The position numbers and the translations under genes were made by a program. DNA of 64,000 nucleotides from contig JADJBM010000004.1 of assembly GCA_016703785.1 (NCBI GenBank), positions 248,001-312,000 on the forward strand, given 5' to 3'. The stretch comes from Betaproteobacteria bacterium. GTDB lineage: Bacteria > Pseudomonadota > Gammaproteobacteria > Burkholderiales > Rhodocyclaceae. Under the pieces are notes generated by a model, which was not told the origin of the DNA, ran no database searches, and worked only from the letters and a program-made list of their open reading frames with translations. This document shows, one piece after another, positions 1 to 10,456 of this stretch (the first letter of the stretch is position 1; each line of letters starts with the position of its first letter).

Positions 1-951
1 GCATTCCGCGCAATCGCCAAGGACTTCCCCGAGATCGAAGTGGTCGCCATCAACGACCTGCTCGAGCCCGGCTACCTGGCCTACATGCTGCAGTACGACT
101 CCGTGCATGGCCGCTTCAACGGCAGCATCTCGGTTGAAGGCAGCAACCTGATCGTCAACGGCAAGAAGATCCGCCTGACCGCCGAGAAGGATCCCGCCAA
201 CCTGAAGTGGAACGAGGTCGGCGCCGACATCGTCATCGAATCCACCGGCTTCTTCCTCACCAAGGACACCTGCCAGAAGCATATCGACGCCGGCGCCAAG
301 AAGGTCGTGCAGTCGGCCCCGTCGAAGGACGACACGCCGATGTTCGTCTATGGCGTGAACCACGAGAAGTACGCCGGCGAGGCCATCGTCTCCGCCGCCT
401 CCTGCACCACCAACTGCCTGGCGCCCGTGGCCAAGGTGCTCAACGACAACTGGGGCATCAAGCGCGGCCTGATGACCACCGTGCACGCCGCCACCGCCAC
501 GCAGAAGACCGTGGACGGCCCCTCCAGCAAGGACTGGCGCGGCGGCCGCGGCATCCTCGAGAACATCATCCCGTCCTCGACCGGCGCCGCCAAGGCCGTC
601 GGCGTGGTGTTGCCCGAGTTGAACAAGAAGCTCACCGGCATGGCCTTCCGTGTGCCGACCTCCGATGTTTCGGTGGTCGACCTCACCGTCGAGCTGAACA
701 AGGAAGCCGCCTACGAAGACATCTGCAAGGCCATGAAGGCCGCCTCGGAAGGCGCCATGAAGGGCGTGCTCGGCTACACCGAGGACAAGGTCGTCGCCAC
801 CGACTTCCGCGGCTGCTCCCAGCCGTCGATCTTCGACGCCGACGCCGGCATCGCCTTGGACAAGACCTTCGTCAAGGTCGTCGCCTGGTACGACAACGAG
901 TACGGCTACACCTGCAACATGCTGCGCTTCGTCAAACACGTCGCGAAGTAA
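1..951 (+). CDS. gap: glyceraldehyde-3-phosphate dehydrogenase, type I (5' partial)
   Basis: Glycolysis/gluconeogenesis enzyme that oxidises glyceraldehyde-3-phosphate to 1,3-bisphosphoglycerate with NAD(P) and phosphate. The reading frame is open from base 1 and begins inside the Rossmann domain, so roughly the first 16-17 residues (start codon and GxGxxG nucleotide motif) lie outside the window. The family signature SAASCTTNCLAP is present; the catalytic Cys is the codon at 403-405. The substrate-binding PSSTGAAKAVG stretch and the C-terminal WYDNEYGY are intact. It heads a same-strand run gap-pgk-pyk-fba, a glycolytic operon layout familiar in betaproteobacteria. The stop codon overlaps a dispersed repeat. 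Confidence 0.97.
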   Translation, partial: AFRAIAKDFPEIEVVAINDLLEPGYLAYMLQYDSVHGRFNGSISVEGSNLIVNGKKIRLTAEKDPANLKWNEVGADIVIESTGFFLTKDTCQKHIDAGAKKVVQSAPSKDDTPMFVYGVNHEKYAGEAIVSAASCTTNCLAPVAKVLNDNWGIKRGLMTTVHAATATQKTVDGPSSKDWRGGRGILENIIPSSTGAAKAVGVVLPELNKKLTGMAFRVPTSDVSVVDLTVELNKEAAYEDICKAMKAASEGAMKGVLGYTEDKVVATDFRGCSQPSIFDADAGIALDKTFVKVVAWYDNEYGYTCNMLRFVKHVAK

Positions 952-977
952 AAGTCAGTCGCTGGCGGACGGCGGCC
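949..977. repeat. dispersed short repeat, family A copy 1
   Basis: Begins at the gap stop codon and fits AAAGTCAG-N8-GGACGGCGGC. Two further good copies occur at 31550-31575 and 31782-31807 (opposite orientation), and a weaker one at 40268-40300. A GC-rich imperfect hairpin (about 971-996) follows in the gap-pgk spacer and could modulate readthrough; that role is inferred. Confidence 0.5.
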
Positions 978-1069
978 GGAACCCGGCCCGCCGCCTGCCG
1001 CCCCTCTCGCATGAGTCGTAAGGCCTGGGATCGCCCAGTCCTTACCGCTTATCTTCCAGGTGAACACGC

Positions 1070-2257
1070 ATGCCTCATTTTCTTCGCATGACCGATCTCG
1101 ACCTCAAGGGCAAGCGCGTGTTCATCCGCGCCGATCTCAATGTGCCAGTCAAGGACGGCAAGGTCACATCGGACGCCCGTATCACGGCCTCCATGCCCAC
1201 CATCGAACACTGCCTCAAGGCCGGCGCGAAAGTGATGGTCACCTCCCACTTGGGCCGCCCGACCGAGGGCGAATACTCCGAGGAAAATTCGCTCAAGCCA
1301 GTGGCCGAGGTGATGTCCACCAAGCTCGGCAAGCCGGTGCGTGTCGTCAAGGACTGGGTCGCGGGCGGTTTCGATGTCGCATCGGGTGAAGTGGTGCTGC
1401 TGGAGAACTGCCGCTTCAACAAGGGCGAGAAGAAGAACGTCGACGACACCGCGAAGCAGTACGCCGCGCTGTGCGACGTCTTCGTCATGGACGCCTTCGG
1501 CACCGCGCATCGCGCCGAAGCCTCCACCCACGGCATCGCCAAGTTCGCGCCAACCGCCTGCGCCGGCATGCTGCTGACGGAGGAACTGGACGCGCTCGGC
1601 AAGGCCCTGCTCGATCCGGCCCGGCCGATGGTCGCCATCGTCGGCGGCTCGAAGGTGTCGACCAAGTTGACGGTGCTGGAATCCCTTTCCGAGAAGGTAG
1701 ATCAGCTGGTGGTCGGCGGCGGCATCGCCAACACCTTCCTGCAGGCCAGCGGCAAGCCGGTCGGCAAGTCGCTGTGCGAGCACGACCTGGTGCCCACCGC
1801 CCAGGCCCTGATGAAGAAGATGACGGCGCGCGGCGCCACCATCCCGATCGCCGTCGACGTGGTCTGCGGCAAGAAATTCGATGCCGCCGAGCCGGCCGTG
1901 CTGAAGGACGCCGGCAGCGTGGCCGACGACGACATGATTTTCGACATCGGCCCGAAGAGCACGCAGGAACTGGTCGACATCATCATGAAGGCCGGCACCG
2001 TGGTCTGGAACGGCCCGGTCGGCGTCTTCGAGTTCGACCAGTTCGGCGAGGGCACGAAGAAGATCGCCGCGGCCATCGCCTCAACCAAGGCCTTTACCCT
2101 GGCCGGCGGCGGCGACACCATCGCCGCCATCCAGAAGTACGGCATCTACGACAAGGTGTCCTACATTTCCACCGCCGGCGGCGCCTTCCTCGAATTCCTC
2201 GAGGGCAAGACCCTGCCGGCCGTGGACATCCTCGAACAGCGGGCGAAGGGTTCGTAA
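1070..2257 (+). CDS. pgk: phosphoglycerate kinase
   Basis: Transfers phosphate from 1,3-bisphosphoglycerate to ADP, making ATP and 3-phosphoglycerate. The 395-residue product is normal for bacterial Pgk. It shows the N-terminal signature KRVFIRADLNVPVKDGK, the HLGRP motif, and the C-terminal nucleotide-domain motif GGGDTIAAI. ATG 1070 has an AGGTGA-type ribosome site about 7 bases upstream; a second in-frame ATG at 1088 (MTDLDLKGK) is close to the usual family N-terminus and is the alternative start. It lies 118 bases after gap and 5 bases before pyk, consistent with one transcript. Confidence 0.97.
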   Translation: MPHFLRMTDLDLKGKRVFIRADLNVPVKDGKVTSDARITASMPTIEHCLKAGAKVMVTSHLGRPTEGEYSEENSLKPVAEVMSTKLGKPVRVVKDWVAGGFDVASGEVVLLENCRFNKGEKKNVDDTAKQYAALCDVFVMDAFGTAHRAEASTHGIAKFAPTACAGMLLTEELDALGKALLDPARPMVAIVGGSKVSTKLTVLESLSEKVDQLVVGGGIANTFLQASGKPVGKSLCEHDLVPTAQALMKKMTARGATIPIAVDVVCGKKFDAAEPAVLKDAGSVADDDMIFDIGPKSTQELVDIIMKAGTVVWNGPVGVFEFDQFGEGTKKIAAAIASTKAFTLAGGGDTIAAIQKYGIYDKVSYISTAGGAFLEFLEGKTLPAVDILEQRAKGS

Positions 2258-2262
2258 ACGCC

Positions 2263-3714
2263 ATGCAGCGAAGCACGAAAATCGTCGCCACCCTCGGCCC
2301 CGCCAGCTCGGAGCCGGATGTGCTGGCGCGCATGATCGCCGCCGGCGTCGACGTCGTGCGCCTGAATTTTTCCCACGGCACTGCCGCCGATCACCGGCAG
2401 CGTGTCGGCCTGCTGCGCCAGACGGTCAACAAGGTCGGCCGCACGGTCGGCGTCATGGTCGACTTGCAGGGGCCGAAAATCCGCGTCGGCAAGTTTGCCG
2501 CCGGCAAGGTGACCCTCAAGCCCGGCGACAACTTCACGCTCGACGCGTCGAGCGCGCCGGGAGATGCCAAACGCGTCGGCCTGGACTACCCCGACCTGAT
2601 TGACGACCTCTCCCCCGGCGATGTGCTGCTGCTTGACGACGGCCGCATCGTCCTCGAGGTGATTTCCATCATCGATCGCGAAGTGCGCTGCAGCGTGCGC
2701 ATCGGCGGCACGCTCTCCAACAACAAAGGCATCAACAAGCAGGGCGGCGGCCTCTCGGCGCCGGCGTTGACGCAAAAGGACATGGAGGACATCCGCACGG
2801 CGGCGGAGATCAACTGCGATTTCGTCGCCGTCTCATTTCCAAAATCCGGCGCGGACATGCGCCTGGCGCGTGAACTGCTGCGCGCCGCCGGCTCGGACGC
2901 CCTCCTGGTCGCCAAGATAGAGCGGGTAGAGGCCATCGCCGCACTGGAGGACATCCTGCATGCCTCGGATGTCATCATGGTGGCGCGCGGCGACCTGGCT
3001 GTGGAGGTGGGGGATGCCGCAGTGCCCGCCCTGCAGAAAAAGCTGATCCGCGCGGCGCGGGAACACAACAAGGTCGTCATCACCGCCACGCAAATGATGG
3101 AATCGATGATTTCCAGCCCGGTGCCGACGCGCGCGGAGGTGTCCGACGTTGCCAACGCCGTGCTGGACGGCACCGACGCGGTGATGCTCTCGGCCGAGAC
3201 CGCCGCCGGCGAGTACCCGGTGGAAACGGTCGAGGCCATGGCGCGCATCTGCCTCGAGGCTGAAAAATCCCAGGAGATCGGGCTGGACCACCATTTCCTC
3301 GACCGCGTGTTCACCCGCATCGACCAGTCGATCGCCATGGCGGCGCTGTTTACCGCCTACCACCTCAAGGTGAAGGCCATCGCCGCGCTGACGCAATCCG
3401 GCTCGACCGCGCTGTGGATGTCGCGCATCCACTGCGGCGTGCCCATCTTCGCCCTCACGCCGGAAATCCGCAGCCGCTACCGCATGAGTCTCTACCGCGA
3501 CGTCTATCCGCTGCTGATGCGCTACATCGGGCACGACCGCGACGAACTGCTGCGCGAGGCCGAGCATATCCTCATCCAATCCGGTGCCGTCGAACCGGGT
3601 GACACCATCGTGCTCACCATCGGCGAGCCGATTGGCACGCCGGGCGGCACCAACACAATGAAGATCGTCCGCGTCGGGGAAAACACCGCGCCGCCGCCGC
3701 ACGAAAGCATTTAA
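2263..3714 (+). CDS. pyk: pyruvate kinase
   Basis: Converts phosphoenolpyruvate and ADP to pyruvate and ATP. The reading frame is open far upstream through pgk, but ATG 2263 is chosen because the protein then begins MQRSTKIVATLGPASSEPD, the canonical pyruvate kinase N-terminus, 5 bases after the pgk stop. The product is 483 residues, the usual size. Visible motifs include NFSHG, the active-site helix around MVARGDLAVEVG, and ATQMMESMI (K+/Mg2+ and substrate region). It sits between pgk and fba in the glycolytic run. Confidence 0.96.
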   Translation: MQRSTKIVATLGPASSEPDVLARMIAAGVDVVRLNFSHGTAADHRQRVGLLRQTVNKVGRTVGVMVDLQGPKIRVGKFAAGKVTLKPGDNFTLDASSAPGDAKRVGLDYPDLIDDLSPGDVLLLDDGRIVLEVISIIDREVRCSVRIGGTLSNNKGINKQGGGLSAPALTQKDMEDIRTAAEINCDFVAVSFPKSGADMRLARELLRAAGSDALLVAKIERVEAIAALEDILHASDVIMVARGDLAVEVGDAAVPALQKKLIRAAREHNKVVITATQMMESMISSPVPTRAEVSDVANAVLDGTDAVMLSAETAAGEYPVETVEAMARICLEAEKSQEIGLDHHFLDRVFTRIDQSIAMAALFTAYHLKVKAIAALTQSGSTALWMSRIHCGVPIFALTPEIRSRYRMSLYRDVYPLLMRYIGHDRDELLREAEHILIQSGAVEPGDTIVLTIGEPIGTPGGTNTMKIVRVGENTAPPPHESI

Positions 3715-3736
3715 CTCGTCAATCCAGGAGATCACC

Positions 3737-4801
3737 ATGCCTCTCGTATCCATGCGCCAATTGCTCGACCACGCCGCCGAAAACGGCTACGGCCTGCCCG
3801 CCTTCAACGTGAACAACCTGGAGCAGGTGCGCGCCATCATGGAAGCCGCCGATGAAACCGGCAGCCCGGTCATCATGCAGGGCTCGGCCGGCGCGCGGAA
3901 GTACGCCGGCGAGGCCTTCCTGCGCCACCTCATCGAGGCCGCCATCGAAGCCTACCCGCACATCCCGGTGGTGATGCACCAGGACCACGGCGCCAGCCCG
4001 GCCGTCTGCGTGGCGGCGATCCGCTCCGGCTTTTCCAGCGTGATGATGGACGGCTCGCTGATGGACGACGCCAAGACGCCGTCTTCCTACGAGTACAACG
4101 TAGAGGTCTCGCGCCGCGTGGTCGACATCGCCCACGCCATCGGCGTCACCGTGGAGGCCGAACTCGGCGTGCTCGGCTCGCTCGAAACCATGCAGGGCGA
4201 CAAGGAGGACGGCCACGGCGCCGAGGGCAAGATGACGCGCGAGCAGCTGCTCACCGACCCCGACCAGGCCGCCGACTTCGTGCAGAAGACGCAGTGCGAC
4301 GCGCTGGCCATCGCCATCGGCACCTCGCACGGCGCCTACAAGTTCACGCGCAAGCCGACCGGCGACATCCTCGCCATCGGCCGCATCAAGGAGATCCACG
4401 CCCGCATCCCCAACACCCACCTGGTGATGCACGGCTCATCCAGCGTGCCGCAGGAATGGCTGGAGATCATCCGCAAGTACGGCGGCCAGATGAAGGAGAC
4501 CTACGGCGTGCCGGTCGAGGAGATCGTCACCGGCATCAAGCACGGCGTGCGCAAGATCAACATCGACACCGACATCCGGCTGGCCATGACCGGCGCCATG
4601 CGCCGCCATATGGCCGAGAAACCCGCCGAATTCGATCCGCGCAAGTTCCTCGCTGACGCGCAAAAGGCCGCCAGGGAGATCTGCAAGCTGCGCTACGAAG
4701 CCTTCGGCTGCGCCGGCCAGGCCGCCAAGATCAAGCCGGTCCCGCTGGAGAAGATGGCCGAGCGCTACAAGAAGGGCGAACTGAACCAGATCGTCAAGTA
4801 A
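3737..4801 (+). CDS. fba: fructose-bisphosphate aldolase, class II
   Basis: Zinc-dependent aldol cleavage and condensation of fructose-1,6-bisphosphate. The product is 354 residues, typical of the class II (CbbA/FbaA-like) branch. The zinc-ligand HQDHG motif, the GTSHGAYKF histidine region and MHGSSSVPQE are present. The start ATG 3737 is preceded by GGAGAT. It is the last gene of the gap-pgk-pyk-fba run and is followed by a hairpin. The class II form fits a bacterium that uses the reaction in both directions. Confidence 0.96.
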   Translation: MPLVSMRQLLDHAAENGYGLPAFNVNNLEQVRAIMEAADETGSPVIMQGSAGARKYAGEAFLRHLIEAAIEAYPHIPVVMHQDHGASPAVCVAAIRSGFSSVMMDGSLMDDAKTPSSYEYNVEVSRRVVDIAHAIGVTVEAELGVLGSLETMQGDKEDGHGAEGKMTREQLLTDPDQAADFVQKTQCDALAIAIGTSHGAYKFTRKPTGDILAIGRIKEIHARIPNTHLVMHGSSSVPQEWLEIIRKYGGQMKETYGVPVEEIVTGIKHGVRKINIDTDIRLAMTGAMRRHMAEKPAEFDPRKFLADAQKAAREICKLRYEAFGCAGQAAKIKPVPLEKMAERYKKGELNQIVK

Positions 4802-4822
4802 GCCGCATCGGCAACCCCTTGC

Positions 4823-4851
4823 GGAGCCGCCTCGCGCGGCTCCCTCTATTT
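4823..4851 (+). terminator. probable terminator after fba
   Basis: Stem GGAGCCGC / GCGGCTCC (8 bp) with a 5-base CTCGC loop, followed by a pyrimidine-rich CCTCTATTT tail. The T-run is weak, so this may be only partly efficient and may allow readthrough into psiE. Confidence 0.5.
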
Positions 4852-4861
4852 GGAGACAGGC

Positions 4862-5308
4862 ATGGACATCCGCTCGCACACATTCGATCGCATCCACAAA
4901 TTCTTCAACGGCGGCCTGGACCTGGTCGAATACCTCGGCCTGCTGATCATCGCGCTGGCAACCTCCGTCGCCATCTATCAGGAGGCGATGGTCATGGTGG
5001 CGGCGCGCAAGGTCGGCCTCGCCGACCTGCTGCTGATGTTCCTTTACCTGGAAGTGCTGGCCATGATCGGCCAGTATTTCAAGTCCGGCCAGCTGCCCGT
5101 GCGTTTTCCCCTCTACATCGCCATGGTGGCGCTTGCCCGCTATGTCATCCTGGAACAGAAGGACATGAGCGAGTGGCGCATGCTGGCGGTCTCGGGTTCG
5201 ATATTGCTGCTGACCATCGCCGTCCTCGTCATTCGTTACGGTCATATCAAGTATCCCTACCGCGAGGACCGCGAAGGCAAGGTCGACAAGCCCTACGTGC
5301 GTGAATGA
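4862..5308 (+). CDS. PsiE-family small membrane protein
   Basis: A 148-residue integral membrane protein resembling the phosphate-starvation-inducible PsiE family: a short amphipathic N-terminus (IHKFFNGGLDLVEY), then about four hydrophobic segments, including LLIIALATSVAIY, LLMFLYLEVLAMIG and ISGSILLLTIAVLVIRYG-like stretches, with the family-typical conserved Arg/Tyr region between helices 3 and 4. Molecular function is unknown for the family. ATG 4862 follows GGAGACAGG. Its stop overlaps or abuts the start of the HAD gene, suggesting coupled translation. Confidence 0.8.
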   Translation: MDIRSHTFDRIHKFFNGGLDLVEYLGLLIIALATSVAIYQEAMVMVAARKVGLADLLLMFLYLEVLAMIGQYFKSGQLPVRFPLYIAMVALARYVILEQKDMSEWRMLAVSGSILLLTIAVLVIRYGHIKYPYREDREGKVDKPYVRE

Positions 5309-5309
5309 G

Positions 5310-6095
5310 ATGAACGGCCCCCACGCTCGGGGGGCGGCGGTCGCTGACGCCGTGTTGCAGGCCCTGATTTTCGACGTGGACGGCACGCTCGCGGATACCG
5401 AGCGCGACGGCCATCGCCCCGCCTTCAATGCCGCCTTCCGCGAGGCCGGCCTCGACTGGGTGTGGGACGGGGCGCTCTATGGCGAACTGCTCGCCGTCAC
5501 CGGCGGCAAGGAGCGCATCGCCCATTACGTCGCCCGCCACCAGCCCGATTTTGCCAGGCTTGCGGACTACGCCAAGCGCGTCGCTTCCCTGCACCGTGCC
5601 AAGACGCGGCATTACACGCATCTGGCCGCCACTGGCGCCATCCCGCTGCGGCCCGGCGTGGCGCGCCTGCTCGACGTGGCCCGCGCGACCGGCCTGCGCC
5701 TGGCCATCGCCACCACCACTACGCCGGAAAACGTCTCAGCCCTGCTGGTCCCCGCACTCGGCCCGGATGCCCTGTCGTGGTTCGAAGCGGTCGGCGCCGG
5801 CGACGTGGTGCCGGCGAAGAAGCCGGCGCCGGACATCTATTTGTGGGTGCTGGAGCAACTCGGCCTGCCCGCTGCCGCCTGCCTGGCTTTCGAGGATTCC
5901 GAGAACGGCCTGAGGGCGGCTCAGGGGGCAGGCCTCGCCACGATCGTGACGCCCTGCGACTACACCCGCGGACAGGATTTCGCCGGCGCTGCCGCGGTAC
6001 TGGACAGCCTGGAGGACATTGCCTTCCCCGATCTGGAAATGTGGTTATCCGGTACGGCGTCCGCCGTCCCACAGGGATTTCCTTCGGTCATATAA
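5310..6095 (+). CDS. HAD-superfamily phosphatase, CbbY/phosphoglycolate-phosphatase-like
   Basis: Haloacid-dehalogenase hydrolase. Motif I is FDVDGTLADTE, motif II lies near AIATTTTPENV, and motifs III/IV are KKPAPDIY and FEDSENGLRAA. CbbY-type enzymes dephosphorylate sugar-bisphosphate by-products; the exact substrate here is inferred only. Several starts are possible: GTG 5301 (overlapping psiE), ATG 5310, or GTG 5352, which would give MLQALIFDVDGTLADTE and matches the usual CbbY N-terminus best. The C-terminal tail (about the last 10 codons) is encoded by a dispersed repeat that also forms part of the purC promoter region. Confidence 0.88.
   Translation: MNGPHARGAAVADAVLQALIFDVDGTLADTERDGHRPAFNAAFREAGLDWVWDGALYGELLAVTGGKERIAHYVARHQPDFARLADYAKRVASLHRAKTRHYTHLAATGAIPLRPGVARLLDVARATGLRLAIATTTTPENVSALLVPALGPDALSWFEAVGAGDVVPAKKPAPDIYLWVLEQLGLPAAACLAFEDSENGLRAAQGAGLATIVTPCDYTRGQDFAGAAAVLDSLEDIAFPDLEMWLSGTASAVPQGFPSVI
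6067..6091. repeat. dispersed short repeat, family B copy 1
   Basis: TCCCAC-N-GGGATTTCCTTCGGTCA. The reverse complement recurs at 39662-39686 with 23 of 25 bases identical, and a 15-base piece recurs at the 5' end of rsmA (12165-12179). Here it supplies the last codons of the HAD gene. Confidence 0.55.
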
Positions 6096-6096
6096 T
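6068..6096 (+). promoter_or_regulatory. probable purC promoter
   Basis: A perfect TATAAT -10 box lies at 6091-6096, 28 bases upstream of the purC ATG. The -35 region falls inside the family B repeat and is poor (CCCACA). Predicted transcription start is near 6103. Confidence 0.5.
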
Positions 6097-6124
6097 TGCA
6101 CCTTTTGTGCTTCGCATCGCAGCC

Positions 6125-7021
6125 ATGAGCCAAACCGTCTACGAATCCCGCATCGCCAGCCTGCCCCTCATCGCCCGCGGCAAGGTGCGCGACATCTATG
6201 CCGTCGGCGACCAGCAGATGCTGATCGTCACGTCCGACCGCCTGTCCGCCTTCGACGTCGTGCTGGGCGACCCCATCCCGGACAAGGGACGCGTGCTGAC
6301 GGCCGTCTCCGGCTTCTGGTTCGAGCGCCTGACCCACATCGTGCCCAACCACCTGACCGGCATCGACCCGGAATCGGTGGTGAAAGGCGAGGACGAGCGC
6401 GCCCAGGTGCGCGGCCGCTCGGTGGTGGTCAAACGCCTGAAGCCCCTGCCGGTCGAGGCGGTGGTGCGCGGCTACATCATCGGCAGCGGCTGGAAGGACT
6501 ACCAGAAGACCGGTGCCGTCTGTGGCATCCCGCTACCTGCCGGACTGAAGATGGCGCAGAAACTGCCCCAGCCGCTGTTCACCCCCTCGACCAAGGCTGA
6601 AATGGGCGCGCACGACGAGAACATCGATTTCGCTACCGTGGAGAAGATCCTCGGCAAAGCGCTCGCCGAGCAGGTGCGTGACGTCACGCTGCGCTTCTAC
6701 GGCGAGGCCTCCGACTACGCCCTGACGCGCGGCATCATCATCGCCGACACCAAGTTCGAGTTCGGCCTCGACGCCTCGGGCCGCCTGCACCTCATCGACG
6801 AGGCGCTCACGCCCGACTCCTCGCGCTTCTGGCCGGCCGATGAGTACCGGGAAGGCATCAGCCCGCCGAGCTTCGACAAGCAGATCGTGCGCGACTACCT
6901 GGAGACCCTCGATTGGAACAAGCAGGCACCGGGTCCGAAACTTCCTGCGGAAATCATTGCCAAAACGACTGCAAAGTACCGCGAGGCCTATGAAAAGCTG
7001 ACCGGCAATACGCTCGATTGA
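6125..7021 (+). CDS. purC: phosphoribosylaminoimidazole-succinocarboxamide synthase (SAICAR synthetase)
   Basis: Purine biosynthesis step joining CAIR and aspartate with ATP. The 298-residue protein is the long form common in betaproteobacteria. Visible motifs are ARGKVRDIYAVG (ATP-loop region), TSDRLSAFD, the VVVKRLKPLPVEAVVRGYI core, SGWKDYQKTG and LIDEALTPDSSRFWP. ATG 6125 gives MSQTVYES. It lies 29 bases after the HAD gene with its own TATAAT box, so it is probably transcribed independently. Other purine genes (purH, purD) are about 17 kb downstream. Confidence 0.96.
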   Translation: MSQTVYESRIASLPLIARGKVRDIYAVGDQQMLIVTSDRLSAFDVVLGDPIPDKGRVLTAVSGFWFERLTHIVPNHLTGIDPESVVKGEDERAQVRGRSVVVKRLKPLPVEAVVRGYIIGSGWKDYQKTGAVCGIPLPAGLKMAQKLPQPLFTPSTKAEMGAHDENIDFATVEKILGKALAEQVRDVTLRFYGEASDYALTRGIIIADTKFEFGLDASGRLHLIDEALTPDSSRFWPADEYREGISPPSFDKQIVRDYLETLDWNKQAPGPKLPAEIIAKTTAKYREAYEKLTGNTLD

Positions 7022-7083
7022 ACCCTAAGCGCAAACCAACATCAAGCGGGGCGCGGCAAGCGCCCTTCGCCTTTATGGAAACC

Positions 7084-9150
<2,067 letters not shown>

Positions 9151-9170
9151 CCGATCTTCGGAGACATGCC

Positions 9171-9695
9171 ATGAGGATTGTCACAATCTGCCTGCTCTCG
9201 CTGGCCGTGATCGCATCGGTCGCCGATGCGCAAACCCTGTATCGCTGGGTAGACAAGAACGGCAAGGTGACCTACTCCGACCAGCCGCCGCCGAAGGACA
9301 TCAAGAAAGTCGAGCAGCCGCGCCTGAAGTCCTCCACCATCGAGACGAGCGAGCTGCCCTACGAGGCGCAGCAGGCAGCCAGGAATTTTCCGGTCACGCT
9401 GTATACTGCGGCAGACTGCAAGGAGGACTGCGACACCGCTCGCATTTTCCTGCGCAAACGCGGCATCTCCTTCGTGGAGAAGGCCATGGTGAACACGGAT
9501 GATGCCGCCGCTTTCAAGAAGCTCTTCGCAGTCGACGGCCTTTACCTGCCATCGATCACGGTCGGCAGCCTGAAGCAGCAGGGCTTCGAGGAAGGCACGT
9601 GGAACGGCCTGCTGGATTCCGCCGGCTATCCGCGCACCGCGATACCGCACGCCTCGCCCGCCGCGCCGACGGCCCCCGCGCCCGTGGCGCGATGA
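9171..9695 (+). CDS. exported DUF4124 / glutaredoxin-like protein
   Basis: A 174-residue protein with an N-terminal signal peptide (about residues 1-20, ending ...SVADAQT). It is followed by a DUF4124 domain (LYRWVDKNGKVTYSDQPP, residues about 21-40) and a glutaredoxin-like fold (about 70-150) whose Cys pair reads C-K-E-D-C, a CxxxC spacing seen in this hybrid family, with a later SITVG-type cis-Pro-like region. Probably periplasmic redox or structural; no substrate can be assigned. Its stop overlaps the xthA start (ATGA). Confidence 0.8.
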   Translation: MRIVTICLLSLAVIASVADAQTLYRWVDKNGKVTYSDQPPPKDIKKVEQPRLKSSTIETSELPYEAQQAARNFPVTLYTAADCKEDCDTARIFLRKRGISFVEKAMVNTDDAAAFKKLFAVDGLYLPSITVGSLKQQGFEEGTWNGLLDSAGYPRTAIPHASPAAPTAPAPVAR

Positions 9696-10456
9696 GACTC
9701 GTCACCTGGAACGTCAATTCCCTCAAGGTCCGCCTGCCGCAGGTGCTCGAGTGGCTGACTGCCCATCAACCCAACGTTGTCTGCCTGCAGGAAACCAAGC
9801 TCGAAGACAGGAACTTTCCAGGCGCCGAACTTGAGGCCGCCGGCTACCTGGCCGCTTTCGCGGGGCAGAAGACCTATAACGGCGTCGCCATCCTGTCCCG
9901 ACTCCCGATCGGGGAGGTCTCCATCGGCATCCCCGGCCTTGACGACACGCAGCAGCGGCTCATCGCGGCAACCGTAGATGGCGTACGTGTCGTCTGCGCC
10001 TACTTCCCCAACGGACAAAGCGTCGGCTCGGACAAGTACGCCTATAAACTGAGGTGGATCGAGGCGTTGACGGCCTGGCTGCGTAATGAACTGGTGCAGC
10101 ACCCCCGGCTGGCGCTGCTTGGCGACTACAACATCGCCCCGGAGGCACGCGACGTGCATGACCCGGCGGAGTGGGAGGGCCAGGTGCTATTCTCCGAACC
10201 GGAACGCGCCGCGTTCCAAAACCTGATCGCACTGGGGTTGCAGGACGCCTTCCGGCTCTTCGAGCAGCCCGAGAAGATCTATTCCTGGTGGGACTACCGC
10301 ATGATGGCCTTCCGGCGCAACCGGGGCCTGCGTATCGACCACATCCTGCTTTCTGAAGCGCTCGCGCGGGACTGCACCGCCTGCTCGGTGGACAAGGAGG
10401 CACGCAAGGCCGAACGGCCCTCCGATCACGCCCCTGTCGTGGCAACGCTGGCATGA
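9692..10456 (+). CDS. xthA: exodeoxyribonuclease III
   Basis: AP endonuclease and 3'-5' exonuclease of base-excision repair. The 254-residue product begins MRLVTWNVNSLKVRLP and carries LQETKLED (Mg-binding Glu), LLGDYNIAPEARDVHDP and the C-terminal RIDHILLS ... SDHAPVVATL catalytic motifs. The start ATG overlaps the preceding stop by 4 bases, and its own stop overlaps the next gene by 4 bases (ATGA), so three genes appear translationally coupled. Confidence 0.95.
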   Translation: MRLVTWNVNSLKVRLPQVLEWLTAHQPNVVCLQETKLEDRNFPGAELEAAGYLAAFAGQKTYNGVAILSRLPIGEVSIGIPGLDDTQQRLIAATVDGVRVVCAYFPNGQSVGSDKYAYKLRWIEALTAWLRNELVQHPRLALLGDYNIAPEARDVHDPAEWEGQVLFSEPERAAFQNLIALGLQDAFRLFEQPEKIYSWWDYRMMAFRRNRGLRIDHILLSEALARDCTACSVDKEARKAERPSDHAPVVATLA

